From: Opitutia bacterium
Lineage (GTDB): Bacteria; Verrucomicrobiota; Verrucomicrobiia; Opitutales; T3Sed10-336
NCBI GenBank assembly: GCA_003558065.1
Contig: PWMU01000018.1
Coordinates: forward strand, 1 to 34,219
Direction: 5' to 3'
DNA length: 34,219 nucleotides
Below are positions 9,274 through 19,488 of the stretch, piece by piece. Numbering within the stretch: the first letter of the stretch is position 1; every line of letters begins with the position of its first letter. The notes beneath the pieces were generated by a model that made no database searches, was not told the DNA's origin, and worked only from the letters and a program-made list of their open reading frames with translations. Both the position numbers and the translations under genes were made by a program.

Positions 9274-12087
9274 TCAGTAGGATGCCGTTTGAGTGGATCC
9301 TGCCTTTCTTGAGATTGCCAGGGATGGGCGAGAGGCTTGCAGCGCTGCCTGGGCGGCAGCCAGACGAGCGACGGGAATGCGGTTGGGGGCGCAACTGACG
9401 TAGCTCAACCCGATGTCATGACAAAACCGGATTGAATCGGGATCGCCTCCATGCTCGCCGCAGATACCGAGTTTGAGGTTCTTCCGAATATTCCGGCCGT
9501 TTTCGGCCGCGAGTTTCACGAGAAAGCCGACGCCTTCGGTGTCGAGTGAGGCGAACGGGTTTCGCGTGATGATATCCAGTTTCTCGTAGGGGACCAGAAA
9601 CGGGCCGGAATCGTCGCGGCTCATTCCCAAAGTTGTCTGGGTGAGATCGTTGGTGCCAAAGCTGAAAAACGCGGCGGTCCGGGCCAGTTTGCCGGCGATC
9701 ACAGCCGCTCTGGGAACTTCGATCATGGTGCCGACGAGGTAAGGGATCTTTACCTTGTCCCGCGTCATTATCTCCTCGGCGACCCGATGAATGATCTCCG
9801 TCTGATGTTCCAGTTCTCCCTGGTAGCTGACCAGCGGCACCATGATTTCAGGTTTGATCTTAACCGAATGTTTCCGGACCACAAACGCAGCGGCCTCAAA
9901 AAGAGCTCGGACCTGCATTTCGGTGATTTCCGGGAAGGTCACGCCGAGGCGGCAACCCCGGTGCCCCATCATCGGATTCTGCTCGTGCAGTTCCCGAAGG
10001 CGTTCGATGAAAACCTGCCGGGAAATTCCCAGGCTCTTGGCGAGGGTGCCGTCCACACCGTCGTGACTCGGGAGGAACTCGTGCAGAGGCGGATCCAGCA
10101 AGCGGATGGTGACGGGACGGTCTTCCATTTCCAGGAAGAGCAAAGTAAAGTCGGAACGCTGGAACTCGAGCAGTTTGTCCAGCGCCTGCTGCCGCTGTTC
10201 CCGGGTGGGCGCCAGGATCATTTCCTGCACGATCGGGAGCCGCTCGCCCTGAAAGAACATGTGTTCGGTGCGACAGAGCCCGATGCCTTCGGCCCCGAGC
10301 GCGATGGCGTGCCTGGCTTGCTCGGGCGTGTCGGCATTGGTACGAATTCCGAGTTTCCGGGCCCGGTCGGCCCATTTCATGATTTGTTCGAAGAGCTTGT
10401 AGGTCGGGCTCTGTTCAGGCGTGAGTTCTCCGTCGATCACCTGGATCACTTCCGACGGGGCTGTATCCAGATAGCCGACGAACACTTCTCCGGTGGTCCC
10501 GTCGATAGAGATGACATCGAGTTCCTTCAATCTGACAGAGTCCACGGTGAGGGTCCGCTTCTGGCTGTCGATATGGATGTCCGAGGCACCCGTTACGCAA
10601 ACCTTTCCCATCTGCCGGGCAACGAGGGCCGCGTGGGAACTGACTCCTCCCCGGGCGGTCAGGATACCGTTGGCCGCCAGCATGCCGTGGATATCGTCAG
10701 GCGAGGTTTCATTCCGGCAGAGGATGACCTCTTCGCCGCGCTGCCCCAGACGTTCCGCCTCTCGGGCACTGAAAACCAGTTGGCCGGACGCCGCGCCCGG
10801 CCCGGCCGGCAGTCCGGTGGCGATCAATTTCGCCGCCTTGCGGGTTTCGCTGCGAAAGACCGGAACCAGGAGTGTCGAGATCGAGTCCGCGGGAATGCGG
10901 GTGAGGGCGGTTTTCCAGCGGATCAGGCGTTCGTTGACCATTTCCGCGGCGATGCGGACGGCCGCGAGACCGGTGCGTTTGCCGTTTCGGGTCTGGAGAA
11001 TGTAGAGAGCCTTTTCCTCAATCGTGAACTCGAAATCCTGCAGGTCCCGGAAATGCCGTTCCAGGCGACGACTGACTCTTTGCAGCTCCTCGTGGGCCCG
11101 GGGCATTTCAACCTCCAGGTCGGCGATCGCTTTCGGCGTGCGGGTGCCGGCGACGACGTCTTCGCCCTGGGCATTGACGAGGTATTCCCCGTAAAGCACC
11201 TTTTCGCCCGTGGCCGGATCGCGTGTGAAGGCGACCACTGTCGCGGAATCTTCCCCCATGTTCCCGAAAACCATCGTCTGCACGTTGACCGCGGTTCCCC
11301 AATCCCTCGGGATATTGTATTTCCGGCGATAAACGACGGCGCGCTCGTTGTGCCATGAATCGAAGACCGCGCCGATGGCTCCGCTGAGTTGCTGAAAGGC
11401 CTCCTGGGGAAACCCGGAACCCGTCGAGCTCTTGATCAGTTTCTTATAACGATCAATCAATTGCATCAGGTCTTTTGCCGAGAGCTCCAGATCCAGTTTG
11501 ACGCCTGCGCTCCTCTTAACGTCGTCCATGACCTCTTCAAAGGGATCATGGGAGTGTTCATCCTGGGGCCGCACCCCCATGACGACGTCGCCGTACATGT
11601 GAATAAAGCGCCGGTAACAGTCGTGGGCGAAACGGGAATCGCCGGTCTTGCGCGCCAAACCTTCAACGGTGTCGTCGTTGAGCCCGAGATTCAGAACCGT
11701 ATCCATCATTCCCGGCATCGACGAGCGGGCGCCGGAACGAACCGACAGGAGCAGCGGGTTTGCCGGATCGCCGAATCGCTTGCCGGTTTGTGCTTCGAGT
11801 TCCTTCACCGCCGTTCGCATCTCACGCTCGAGACGTCGCGGCAGCTTGCGACCCTTGTTATAATAGAGGTTGCAGACTTCCGTTGTCAGGGTGAATCCCG
11901 GCGGCACCGGCAGGCCGATGCGGGCCATTTCCGCTAAGTTCGCCCCTTTTCCTCCGAGGAGAGCCAGCATCGAGCCGTCACCGTCCGTTTCTTTGCCGAA
12001 ACGGTAGATGCGTTTCGCCGCAGGGCGGGCGGAGGACGCCTTCTTCGCTGCGGTCTTTCGAACGGTTTTCTTTGCTTTCATAGTCAT
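9274..12087 (-). CDS. ppdK: pyruvate, phosphate dikinase
   Basis: This enzyme interconverts pyruvate + ATP + Pi and PEP + AMP + PPi, serving in PPi-linked glycolysis or in gluconeogenesis. The 937-residue protein has the N-terminal ATP-grasp domain ([20 protein letters not shown] near residue 45), the phospho-histidine swivel domain ([13 protein letters not shown] near residue 487), and the PEP barrel with [37 protein letters not shown] and the catalytic Cys in GICGEHGG. Residues 1-25 are an unusual Lys/Ala-rich extension. The ATG overlaps the hoxW stop (ATGA), so it is probably translated as part of the hydrogenase operon. The middle Thr of the usual TSH is Ser. Confidence 0.95.
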   Translation of the reverse strand: MTMKAKKTVRKTAAKKASSARPAAKRIYRFGKETDGDGSMLALLGGKGANLAEMARIGLPVPPGFTLTTEVCNLYYNKGRKLPRRLEREMRTAVKELEAQTGKRFGDPANPLLLSVRSGARSSMPGMMDTVLNLGLNDDTVEGLARKTGDSRFAHDCYRRFIHMYGDVVMGVRPQDEHSHDPFEEVMDDVKRSAGVKLDLELSAKDLMQLIDRYKKLIKSSTGSGFPQEAFQQLSGAIGAVFDSWHNERAVVYRRKYNIPRDWGTAVNVQTMVFGNMGEDSATVVAFTRDPATGEKVLYGEYLVNAQGEDVVAGTRTPKAIADLEVEMPRAHEELQRVSRRLERHFRDLQDFEFTIEEKALYILQTRNGKRTGLAAVRIAAEMVNERLIRWKTALTRIPADSISTLLVPVFRSETRKAAKLIATGLPAGPGAASGQLVFSAREAERLGQRGEEVILCRNETSPDDIHGMLAANGILTARGGVSSHAALVARQMGKVCVTGASDIHIDSQKRTLTVDSVRLKELDVISIDGTTGEVFVGYLDTAPSEVIQVIDGELTPEQSPTYKLFEQIMKWADRARKLGIRTNADTPEQARHAIALGAEGIGLCRTEHMFFQGERLPIVQEMILAPTREQRQQALDKLLEFQRSDFTLLFLEMEDRPVTIRLLDPPLHEFLPSHDGVDGTLAKSLGISRQVFIERLRELHEQNPMMGHRGCRLGVTFPEITEMQVRALFEAAAFVVRKHSVKIKPEIMVPLVSYQGELEHQTEIIHRVAEEIMTRDKVKIPYLVGTMIEVPRAAVIAGKLARTAAFFSFGTNDLTQTTLGMSRDDSGPFLVPYEKLDIITRNPFASLDTEGVGFLVKLAAENGRNIRKNLKLGICGEHGGDPDSIRFCHDIGLSYVSCAPNRIPVARLAAAQAALQASRPSLAISRKAGSTQTASY

Positions 12088-12578
12088 GCTTCGGAAAGGG
12101 AATGCCGGGGGAGGATCAGTTCCCGGGTCTTTTCCAGGGCGATCAAGAAGTTGTCTGCAGCGCGGGGAGAGAGCTTATCGGTCCAGTCAAAACATTCGCC
12201 CGGAATGGTGAGGAGAAAGCAATCGGGAATGCGGCCGTTCAGTTGCGCCGCAAGCGAGAGAAGTTCGGAGGGGCCGCAGTGATGACTTCTTGCGGCGACC
12301 GTTTGGCCGATGGTGAGCCCCATCACTTTCACCTCGGTATTTCCTTCGGACGCGGCTGTCGCATCCGCGAAGACGACGCGAGGGCGTCCCGCGATCTCCG
12401 CTGCGAGATCCGGTGTCAGTTGGCGTACCGAAAGGGTGTCGACTTCCTCGAGACCCCATCCCTCCACTTCCTCCGCAAGCTTTCTGCCCGCTCCGTCGTC
12501 TCCGCGCAATTCGTTTCCATAACCGATAACCAGGATCCGCGGGGAGTGTCCGGGCGATTCAGTCGCGCGTGCGTTCAT
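12084..12578 (-). CDS. hoxW: HoxW, hydrogenase maturation endopeptidase
   Basis: This protease removes the C-terminal tail of the HoxH precursor after nickel insertion. I start it at the ATG at 12578 because GGAGGGAGG lies just upstream and because the family core begins soon after with [17 protein letters not shown]. The Glu and the later Asp (FADATAA) and His ([10 protein letters not shown]) are the expected nickel-sensing residues of HybD/HycI-type proteases. Length is 164 residues, normal for the family. It overlaps hoxH by 20 bases and ppdK by 4 bases. Confidence 0.92.
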   Translation of the reverse strand: MNARATESPGHSPRILVIGYGNELRGDDGAGRKLAEEVEGWGLEEVDTLSVRQLTPDLAAEIAGRPRVVFADATAASEGNTEVKVMGLTIGQTVAARSHHCGPSELLSLAAQLNGRIPDCFLLTIPGECFDWTDKLSPRAADNFLIALEKTRELILPRHSLSEA

Positions 12579-14013
12579 CGAGTTTGCCTCCCTCCGGCCC
12601 GTAGAGGGCCACCTGTAAGGGCATTTGACCAAATGCGTGAGTCGAGCAGCTCAGGCAGGGGTCGAAGGCGCGGACTCCCGCTTCTATGCGGTTCAGCAGA
12701 CCTTCGGGGATCGTGTTTCCGGTGATGTAGTGTTGGGCGGCCTGGAGCACCGTGCGGTTCATGGCGAGATTGTTCTGGCCGGTGGCGATGATCATGTTGG
12801 TCTTCTCGATCAAACCGTGTTCATCGACCGTGTAGTCGTGGAAAAGGGTGCCGCGCGGGGCTTCGCTGACCCCAACGCCGCGCAGGCGATTTACCCCGGC
12901 GTTTGAACGGATCTGATCCGATAGGATCTCCGGATCGTCGAGAAGGATTTCAATTCTTTCGATCGCTCCGACCATTTCCACCAGCCGGGCGTAGTGATAG
13001 TAAAAAGACGAGGTGACCGGCTTGCCTCCGGCGGTGTCGCGGAATTGCTGCCAGGCTTCGTCCGCCAAAGGAGTCCCCATGCGCTCACAGAGGTTCAGTC
13101 TCGCGAGCGGCCCGACGCGGTACATGCCGTCGGGATAGCCGTGGTCCCGGTAGTAAGGAAACTTGAGATACGACCAGGACTCCGTTGCCTCGCCGATGAA
13201 TGAGCGGTAATCCCTCGGGTCGAGCCCATCCGCGACCAGGCTGCCCGTGGCGTCCACGAATCTCAGCGTTCCGTCGTAATGCTCCCAGGTCCCGTCTTCG
13301 CCGACCAGGCCCATGAAGAGGGAGGGGAAATCGCCCAGCGCGGCGGCTTCCTCTTCGAACTTTGAAGCGAGTTTCTGGAAAAGCGCGAGCGCCTCCCGGG
13401 CGGTCCGGAGAGCCTCGGGAATACGGTCCTGCATTGCCGTCCGTTTGGCATCGACAAGTTGGCCGCGCACGCCGCCGGGCACCGCCCAGCAGGGATGGAT
13501 CTTCTTGCCGCCAAGGGATTCGATAATCTCCTGGCCGAACTGCCGCAGGCGGATGCCTCCACGGGCCAGTTCGGGTTCGGCGGCCATCAATCCGAAAACA
13601 TTCCGGCTCGCAGGCTCGCTGTCCATTCCCAGCAGCAGGTCGGGGGCGCTGAGGTGGAAGAAGCTGAGCGCGTGGGACTGAACGATCTGCCCGAGATTCA
13701 TGAGCCTCCGCAGCTTGGTCGCGGCGCTCGGAACGGCGACCGCGAGAATCTCGTCCCCGGCTTTGGCCGAGGCCAGCAGGTGGCTGACGGGACAGATGCC
13801 GCAGATTCGGCCCGTGATTCCCGGCATTTCCCAGAGCGGGCGCCCGTCACAGAACTTTTCGAATCCGCGAAATTCGGTGACATGAAACCGGGCGTCGGCT
13901 ACGCGGCCCTTGTCGTCAAGGTGAAGGGTGATCTTGGCGTGACCCTCGAGTCGCGTGACCGGATCGATCGTGAGGGTCCGCGCCTTAGAATTCTCAGGTT
14001 TTGGGTTCGCCAT
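12559..14013 (-). CDS. hoxH: HoxH, [NiFe] hydrogenase large subunit (group 3d)
   Basis: HoxH carries the NiFe active site of the cytoplasmic NAD-reducing hydrogenase. From the ATG at 14013 (AGGA upstream) the protein has 484 residues. Near the N terminus are [11 protein letters not shown] and [10 protein letters not shown], giving the first pair of Ni/Fe cysteines. Near the C terminus is DPCLSCSTH, giving the second pair. About 25 residues follow that His (starting AFGQMPL), the tail expected to be cut off by HoxW. It overlaps hoxY by 20 bases at its start. The adjacent hoxE, hoxF and hoxU support assignment to the bidirectional Hox type rather than F420 or NADP enzymes. Confidence 0.95.
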   Translation of the reverse strand: MANPKPENSKARTLTIDPVTRLEGHAKITLHLDDKGRVADARFHVTEFRGFEKFCDGRPLWEMPGITGRICGICPVSHLLASAKAGDEILAVAVPSAATKLRRLMNLGQIVQSHALSFFHLSAPDLLLGMDSEPASRNVFGLMAAEPELARGGIRLRQFGQEIIESLGGKKIHPCWAVPGGVRGQLVDAKRTAMQDRIPEALRTAREALALFQKLASKFEEEAAALGDFPSLFMGLVGEDGTWEHYDGTLRFVDATGSLVADGLDPRDYRSFIGEATESWSYLKFPYYRDHGYPDGMYRVGPLARLNLCERMGTPLADEAWQQFRDTAGGKPVTSSFYYHYARLVEMVGAIERIEILLDDPEILSDQIRSNAGVNRLRGVGVSEAPRGTLFHDYTVDEHGLIEKTNMIIATGQNNLAMNRTVLQAAQHYITGNTIPEGLLNRIEAGVRAFDPCLSCSTHAFGQMPLQVALYGPEGGKLDERTRD

Positions 14014-14587
14014 TTTCTTCCTTTCCCATTTTCGCCGCGGCGCCCTCCCCGGGCGTCCCGAGAAGCGTTTCAAGCAAACTGCGAATCTCGTGGGGCGGGG
14101 GCGGGCAGCCGTGGAGGAACGCATCGACTTTCACCACCTGGTGCACGGGCAGGACTTTCGGAAGAAGCTCGGGCACGAGCGGCCGATCTCCCGGTACCTG
14201 CGGCTGGAAGTCCGCTTCTTCCACGTAGGCGTGCCGGAGAAGTTCCTCGGGGGTTACGAACCTGTTGCGCAGCGCGGTCACGTTGCCGGTTATGGCGCAG
14301 TCGCCGAAGGCGATGACCGCCCCGGTGCGGGCGCGGACCTTGCGGATCAGTTCGAGGTTGTCGACATTGGCAACGGCGCCTTCGACCAGAACGGCGTCCA
14401 CATTCTCCGGGTATTCCTTGACGTCCGCGACCGGGCTGTAAACGACGTCGGCGAGTTTGCTGAGTTCGAAAAGCCATTCGTCCAGATCGAGAAAGGACAT
14501 ATGGCAGCCGGAGCAGCCGGCCAGCCAGACGGTGGCGATACGGGGGCGCCGGGCGGCCGGCGCGGCTGCGGGGTCCTGGGTGCTCAT
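13994..14587 (-). CDS. hoxY: HoxY, [NiFe] hydrogenase small subunit
   Basis: HoxY is the small subunit that passes electrons from the NiFe site through one [4Fe-4S] cluster. The ATG at 14587 overlaps the hoxU stop (ATGA) and gives 197 residues. A longer in-frame reading upstream is unlikely because it would run inside hoxU. Cluster cysteines are visible in [12 protein letters not shown] near residue 23, FGDCAITGN and [10 protein letters not shown]. The short form, without the extra C-terminal clusters of uptake hydrogenases, fits the soluble Hox type. An Ala/Pro-rich leader of about 15 residues precedes the core and shows no Tat signal, which agrees with a cytoplasmic enzyme. Confidence 0.94.
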   Translation of the reverse strand: MSTQDPAAAPAARRPRIATVWLAGCSGCHMSFLDLDEWLFELSKLADVVYSPVADVKEYPENVDAVLVEGAVANVDNLELIRKVRARTGAVIAFGDCAITGNVTALRNRFVTPEELLRHAYVEEADFQPQVPGDRPLVPELLPKVLPVHQVVKVDAFLHGCPPPPHEIRSLLETLLGTPGEGAAAKMGKEENGEPKT

Positions 14588-15300
14588 GGGTTCCACTCCT
14601 GTTTCTTGCGGGCGTCCGTGATGAAACGGATGCGGTCGCGCCGGTGCTCCATTTCGCAGACGGTTGACCCCTTTCTGAAGATCGCGCCCGTGGGGCAGGC
14701 TTCGACGCACTTGCCGCAGGTGGTGCAGGTGTCGGCTTCGCCCCACGGCTGGTTGAGGTCCGTGATCACAATCGATTGGGTGCCCCGCCCGGAGAGATCC
14801 CAGGTATGAGCGCCTTCAACTTCGTCGCAGACCCGTACGCAACGGGTGCAAAGGATGCAGCGGTTGTGGTCGACGCCGAAACGGTCGTGGGTAATGTCCA
14901 CCGGGAGATCGGGATGCTGGTAGGGGAAACGGACGTGGTCCATCCCGTTTTCCCGGGCCCGGTTCTGAAGCTCGCAATGGCCATTGGCCACGCAGACCGG
15001 GCAGACGTGATTCCTTTCGGCAAAGAGCAGTTCGAGGGTCATGCGGCGATACCGCTTGAGGCGCTCGGTGTCGGTTTGCACCTCCATCTCTTCGGCCGCC
15101 TCGGTCACGCAGGCGGGCTGCAGCCGAGGGCTGCCGGCGATTTCCACCAGGCAGAGACGGCAGGCGCCGACGTTGGAAATCCCTTCGAGCTCGCACAAGG
15201 TCGGGATTTCCACGCCGTTCTCGCGCGCGGCTTCAAGGACCGTGGCTCCCGGTGAGGCGCTGACCAGTTGGCCGTTGATCTTAAGCGTGGTTACCTTCAT
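14584..15300 (-). CDS. hoxU: HoxU, iron-sulfur subunit of the hydrogenase diaphorase module
   Basis: HoxU conducts electrons between the hydrogenase dimer and the flavin subunit HoxF, and resembles the N-terminal part of NuoG. The 238-residue protein has a ferredoxin-like [2Fe-2S] domain (cysteines in [18 protein letters not shown] near residue 37). It is followed by a His/Cys-ligated cluster motif ([15 protein letters not shown] near residue 98) and two [4Fe-4S] motifs ([11 protein letters not shown] and [12 protein letters not shown]). It overlaps hoxF and hoxY by 4 bases each, so the three are likely co-translated in fixed ratio. Confidence 0.95.
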   Translation of the reverse strand: MKVTTLKINGQLVSASPGATVLEAARENGVEIPTLCELEGISNVGACRLCLVEIAGSPRLQPACVTEAAEEMEVQTDTERLKRYRRMTLELLFAERNHVCPVCVANGHCELQNRARENGMDHVRFPYQHPDLPVDITHDRFGVDHNRCILCTRCVRVCDEVEGAHTWDLSGRGTQSIVITDLNQPWGEADTCTTCGKCVEACPTGAIFRKGSTVCEMEHRRDRIRFITDARKKQEWNP

Positions 15301-16928
15301 GTCCCGATCGCCTCCGCGACCAACAGGTTTTCGTATTCATGCCGGAAGAAGCGGAGGGTGCTGAGCACCGGATTGGGCGAGGTCTGGCCCAATCCGCAGA
15401 GGCTGGTGTGTTTCACCATGTCGCAGAGATTCTCGAGCAGGGCCAGATCGTCCGCGGTTGCCTCACCGTCGCAGATTTTCTTCAAAAGCCCGTGCATCTG
15501 CACGGTTCCCGCGCGGCAGGGGATGCATTTGCCGCAGGACTCATCCATGCAGAACTCCATGAAGAAACGGGCGACATCGACCATGTTGTTGGATTCGTCC
15601 ATCACGATCATGCCGCCCGAGCCCATGATCGACCCGAGCGATGCCAGCGATTCGTAATCCACCGGCGTATCCAGGTGTTCCGCGGGGATGCATCCCCCGG
15701 AGGGACCGCCGGTTTGTACCGCTTTGACCCGCCCGCCCGGTATGCCGCCGCCGATGTCTTCGACGATTTCCCGGAGCGAGATTCCCATCGGCACCTCGAT
15801 GAGCCCCGTGTTCGCGATCTTTCCGGCCAGCGCGAAGACTTTGGTTCCCTTGCTCTTTTCCGTTCCCACCGAGGCGAACCAGTCGGCGCCATGAAGGAGA
15901 ATCGGGGCTACGTTGGCCAGCGTCTCCACGTTGTTGATTAGAGTCGAGTGTCCCCACAGGCCGTGCTCGGCGGGGTAGGGCGGTCGCGGGCTGGGGGACC
16001 CGCGTTTGCCTTCGATCGACGCCATCAACGCGGTCTCCTCGCCGCAGACAAAAGCCCCCGCTCCGATCCTCAGGTCGACATTGAAATCGAAGGGGGAATC
16101 AAAGATCCGTCCCCCGAGCAAGCCGAGCCGCCTGGCCGTGCGGATGGCCGATTGCAGCCGATTGATGGCCAAAGGGTATTCTCCCCGGATGTAAATGTAA
16201 CCCTGGGACGCTCCGACGGCATAGGCGGCAATCGCCATTCCTTCGAGCACGCGGTGGGGATCGCTTTCGAGAATGCTGCGGTCCATGAAGGCCCCGGGAT
16301 CGCCTTCGTCCGCGTTGCAGACGACATATTTTCTCTCCGACGGCGATTTCGCCACCAGCGCCCATTTTACACCGGCCGGAAAGCCGGCGCCTCCCCGGCC
16401 CCGAAGGCCGCTCCGGGTGATTTCCTTAACCACTTCTGCCGGGGCTTTTTCCCGCAGGGCCAGATGAAGAGCCCGGTAGCCGTTGGCTTCAATATAGGAT
16501 TCGATGCGCTCCGGCTCGATCCGGCCACAGTTTTCCAGTACGATGGGCTTCTGGCGGGTAAAAAACGGCTGGGACAGATCGATGGCGGGATGCTCGGCCC
16601 GGACATTGTTGACGGCGGCCCGGATCAAAGCTCCGGTATCCGCGGGGGCGACGCGTTCGTAAAGGATTTCATCCGGGGGTTTCTCTGTTCCTCCCGCCGG
16701 ACCCTGCGTCCTCACGAGGGGGCCGCGGGAGCAGAGCTTCATGCAGCCGACCGCCCGGACCTCAATCCGTTCATCGGCCCCGTCCGCCGGAACGGCGGCC
16801 CGCAGCCCTTCGAGCACCTCGCCTCCGTTGGCCGACAGGCATCCGGCCGCCGTGCAACAGGAAACGCAAACCGGTTTTCTTGCACGGCGTTCCTTGTCGG
16901 CGATGGCCTCGAGTTCACTCTTCTCCAT
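15297..16928 (-). CDS. hoxF: HoxF, NAD-binding flavoprotein subunit of the hydrogenase
   Basis: HoxF binds FMN and NAD(H) and is the diaphorase end of the bidirectional hydrogenase, homologous to NuoF. The 543-residue protein begins with a thioredoxin-like [2Fe-2S] domain ([10 protein letters not shown] near residue 21, [10 protein letters not shown] near residue 61), a typical fusion in HoxF. The FMN/NAD region follows ([14 protein letters not shown] near residue 173, [27 protein letters not shown]), then the C-terminal [4Fe-4S] motif [12 protein letters not shown]. It overlaps hoxE by 14 bases. Confidence 0.95.
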   Translation of the reverse strand: MEKSELEAIADKERRARKPVCVSCCTAAGCLSANGGEVLEGLRAAVPADGADERIEVRAVGCMKLCSRGPLVRTQGPAGGTEKPPDEILYERVAPADTGALIRAAVNNVRAEHPAIDLSQPFFTRQKPIVLENCGRIEPERIESYIEANGYRALHLALREKAPAEVVKEITRSGLRGRGGAGFPAGVKWALVAKSPSERKYVVCNADEGDPGAFMDRSILESDPHRVLEGMAIAAYAVGASQGYIYIRGEYPLAINRLQSAIRTARRLGLLGGRIFDSPFDFNVDLRIGAGAFVCGEETALMASIEGKRGSPSPRPPYPAEHGLWGHSTLINNVETLANVAPILLHGADWFASVGTEKSKGTKVFALAGKIANTGLIEVPMGISLREIVEDIGGGIPGGRVKAVQTGGPSGGCIPAEHLDTPVDYESLASLGSIMGSGGMIVMDESNNMVDVARFFMEFCMDESCGKCIPCRAGTVQMHGLLKKICDGEATADDLALLENLCDMVKHTSLCGLGQTSPNPVLSTLRFFRHEYENLLVAEAIGT

Positions 16929-17457
16929 GATCCGCCTCCCATTCTTTCAGCTTGTTGAGCACGTCTTCCGGGCCCTGGTGGCCGGCGACTTCCCCGTCGT
17001 AGACCACCGCGGGAGCGAGGCCGCACGATCCCAGACAGCGGGCGGTGGTGAGGCTCAGGCTCCCGTCTTCCGCCGACATCCCGTCTTTGAGGCCGCTTTC
17101 CTGCTCCACTGCCGCAAGAAGGGCTCCGGCGCCTTTGACGTAACAGGCTGTTCCCATGCAGATCGTGCAGGTGTGCCGTCCTCGGGGCTCCAGCGTGAAG
17201 AAATGGTAGAAGGTGGCGACGCCGTAGACGCGGCTCGGAGGGAGTTTGAGGGCGTGGGCGACGTAAAGCAGAAGATCGTTGTTCAGACAGCCGAAGAGCC
17301 CTTGCGCGCTGTGGAGCACTTCGATGAGCGAATCGGGCTGGTACCGAAGCTTCTTCATTGAAGTATCGAGCGACTTGAAACGATCGTCTCCGCTGGGGTG
17401 ATCGCTGTTTTTAGTGCGAACACCGTTTCGCGAGGGCGTTATGGACGGAGGCTTCAT
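16915..17457 (-). CDS. hoxE: HoxE, [2Fe-2S] subunit of the bidirectional hydrogenase
   Basis: HoxE is a NuoE-like subunit that associates with HoxFU and probably takes part in electron exchange with the diaphorase. The thioredoxin-like [2Fe-2S] cysteines are in CMGTAC near residue 100 and CLGSC near residue 142 of the 180-residue reading. The segment [14 protein letters not shown] matches the start of the conserved core. The N terminus is uncertain: the ATG at 17457 is the best start codon, although no ribosome site is visible and an in-frame GTG at 17520 would add 21 residues. It is the first gene of the hox operon, so its promoter should lie within 17458-17729. Confidence 0.9.
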   Translation of the reverse strand: MKPPSITPSRNGVRTKNSDHPSGDDRFKSLDTSMKKLRYQPDSLIEVLHSAQGLFGCLNNDLLLYVAHALKLPPSRVYGVATFYHFFTLEPRGRHTCTICMGTACYVKGAGALLAAVEQESGLKDGMSAEDGSLSLTTARCLGSCGLAPAVVYDGEVAGHQGPEDVLNKLKEWEADHGEE

Positions 17458-17612
17458 GAGAGCGGCTGCTGGCCTTCTGTTGATTACTTCGGTGGAGAAA
17501 CGAAGTCTAGCCGAGCTCACCCATCGCGTCTTGGCACTGCTTGTCCTCTTAGGGGCGGATTTTGTACAGAAGACCGCTCTTCCGAGTCTCCGTTATCCCC
17601 GAAACAGCAACA

Positions 17613-17648
17613 GGATCCCGCCTGAAAACCTGTGGTTTCGCAGGATCC
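17613..17648. repeat. imperfect inverted repeat between the transporter and hoxE
   Basis: GGATCC at both ends and AAACC/GGTTT around a TGT loop form an imperfect hairpin in the gap between the transporter gene and hoxE. Transcription runs on the - strand. The hairpin is not followed by a strong T run, so it could be a weak terminator for the transporter or a regulatory structure in the hox leader. Confidence 0.4.
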
Positions 17649-17729
17649 TCCCCGGCCGCAGGGAGGTCGCTTGCCTACCTCTCCGCCCGATGGGAGGATT
17701 GGTATCTATTTCGGTGGTCCCAGGAGACG

Positions 17730-19310
17730 CTACCGCCGGATCGGCAAAATCACCAGTGCGCCCAACAGGCAGGAAACCGCAAGGAGGGCGAAGACCGGGG
17801 TGGTGCCGTACAAGTCGATCACCCAGCCGATGAGCGGGTCGGTCGTGGCGGCAACAAAATACGCCCACATGTTCATGACCCCGATCGCGGTGGCGGCGCG
17901 GTAGCGCCCGAGCAGGTCCGGACAAAGCGCCCAGTAGCACGATTGGGGGCCGTACACCAGGAAACCGGCCAGGAAGAGCAGAACCACCCCGAGCACGATC
18001 TGCTCCGGTGGCAGAAGGTAAAAAAGCACCAGCACAACCGCGGCCAGTGTCATAAGCAAGGCGATCGGTTTGGAGCGATTTGAAGCGAAGAGTTTGTCCG
18101 AGATGTAGCCGGTGCTCAGCGCGCCCAGCGCCATGCCGATTGGCAGCGCCATGCCGATCCAGAAGCCGAAACGCTGCTCTTCGTAAGCGGGCCCCAGCAG
18201 ATGGGTCGGAAGCCAGACGATCAATCCGTACCGGGCGAGACTTTCGAAACCGATCGAAAGCGTGGCCAGCAGGAAGCGCCAGTTTCTGACCACCTGTCCG
18301 TAGCGTTGCAGCGAGGTCTCCTGGCCCCCGCCCAACGCACGCTTGTCCTCATCACGGTCCTCCGGAATGGGTGGATACCCTTTGTCTTCCGGCTTGTTGC
18401 GGGCGACAATGTAAAAGACGATCGCTCCGCCCGCCAGCAGTATGACCGGCAATTGGAAGAAGGCCCGCCACGAAAGCATCCCCGTCCGGACAACTTCGGT
18501 GAGCGCCGAAACGTCCGCCACCAGGCCTCTTATTTGGCCGGACGTCAATTCTTCCTGGTCCGGGAGGTCGGCGAGCGTTTCCCTGAACTCTTCAAGCCGC
18601 TCGGGTTCGATTACCGGATCGGTTTCGGATTTATCCGCGATTCTCTCCCCGTCGTTCTCGAAAATACGGAAATGCAACCTCCCCTCCGCATCTTCGGCCA
18701 CGTAAACGATGCCCGTTCCTTCTTCAGGGATTTCTTCGCGGCTTTCCACCGTGATCAACCTGAAGTCGATGGAAGGCGGCTGGACCAGCATGTTAATGCC
18801 GCCACAAATGGCGAAAACGAGAACACCGGAACATCCCGCGGCGAACACGTAGAAGCCGAACGCTTTCCCCCGCTCTGAATGATGCCACCAGTTTGAAAGC
18901 ATCCGGCTGCCCGGCGCCCACCCCATCGACTGGGCGTATCCATTGGCCGCCCATGGCACGAGCAGCGACACGAACGAGGTGGCGAAGCCGGTTATCCAAT
19001 TGAACAAAGCGGAAAACAGCCCGCCCATGGCCATCATCTTCCGGCCGCCGAACTTATCGCCAAGGTTGCCGTTGATGAACTGACCGATCCCGTAGCAAAG
19101 CAGCAACACCATGCTGAAGACCCCGAGCTGTCTGTACGTCAAGCCGAGATCGGCTTCGATGTACGGAAACGCCCACCCGTAGTTGTGGCGGCCGAGGTAA
19201 TAGAAGAGGTAACAGAACATCAACGCCAACAGCATGCCCCACTGGGCGCGGCGGAAGGATTTTGGCGCGGGACTCGGCGGGCGGCCGTCAGGGGAATCAG
19301 ATGGGTCCAT
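17730..19310 (-). CDS. OPA-family (GlpT/UhpT-like) organophosphate transporter with periplasmic insert
   Basis: This is a 526-residue inner-membrane protein of the major facilitator superfamily with about 12 hydrophobic segments. The first half carries OPA-family signatures: YLGRHNYGWAFPY near residue 38, whose Arg aligns with the phosphate-binding Arg45 of GlpT, and NGYAQSMGWAPGSRML near residue 123. OPA carriers exchange phosphate for glycerol-3-phosphate, hexose phosphates or similar anions. Unusually, about 100 polar, acidic residues (178-278) sit between membrane segments 5 and 6, which should face the periplasm. The gene lies 178 bases downstream of the PHP gene on the same strand, at the end of the phosphonate-like gene set. 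Import of an organophosphate or phosphonate is inferred from family and context. Confidence 0.82.
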   Translation of the reverse strand: MDPSDSPDGRPPSPAPKSFRRAQWGMLLALMFCYLFYYLGRHNYGWAFPYIEADLGLTYRQLGVFSMVLLLCYGIGQFINGNLGDKFGGRKMMAMGGLFSALFNWITGFATSFVSLLVPWAANGYAQSMGWAPGSRMLSNWWHHSERGKAFGFYVFAAGCSGVLVFAICGGINMLVQPPSIDFRLITVESREEIPEEGTGIVYVAEDAEGRLHFRIFENDGERIADKSETDPVIEPERLEEFRETLADLPDQEELTSGQIRGLVADVSALTEVVRTGMLSWRAFFQLPVILLAGGAIVFYIVARNKPEDKGYPPIPEDRDEDKRALGGGQETSLQRYGQVVRNWRFLLATLSIGFESLARYGLIVWLPTHLLGPAYEEQRFGFWIGMALPIGMALGALSTGYISDKLFASNRSKPIALLMTLAAVVLVLFYLLPPEQIVLGVVLLFLAGFLVYGPQSCYWALCPDLLGRYRAATAIGVMNMWAYFVAATTDPLIGWVIDLYGTTPVFALLAVSCLLGALVILPIRR

Positions 19311-19354
19311 TGGGAAGAATTTCGGGTTGGAGTGGTGAAGCTTTGGAGGTGCGG

Positions 19355-19377
19355 GTAGCCGGAAGTAACCCGGCTAC
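19355..19377. repeat. hairpin downstream of the PHP gene
   Basis: GTAGCCGG and CCGGCTAC are perfect 8-base arms around a 7-base loop in the gap between the PHP gene and the transporter. It could slow or end transcription of the upstream operon, but no T tract follows on either strand, so a classical intrinsic terminator is not supported. A dispersed palindromic repeat is an alternative. Confidence 0.45.
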
Positions 19378-19488
19378 GGTGAGAGTTTCGCAATCAATGC
19401 ACAGGCCTGCGATGAAAAAACGGCATTGGCAGATCGATCTGATACTTTAACGCAATCAAACCACTGAGAAGACAAGCCTTCCGGAGTC

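Noticed and set aside
9787-11358. A 523-codon open frame on the + strand antisense to ppdK
   Set aside because: It lies wholly inside a well-supported gene, matches no family, and has the His/Arg/Gly/Asp-rich composition typical of the reverse strand of GC-rich genes.
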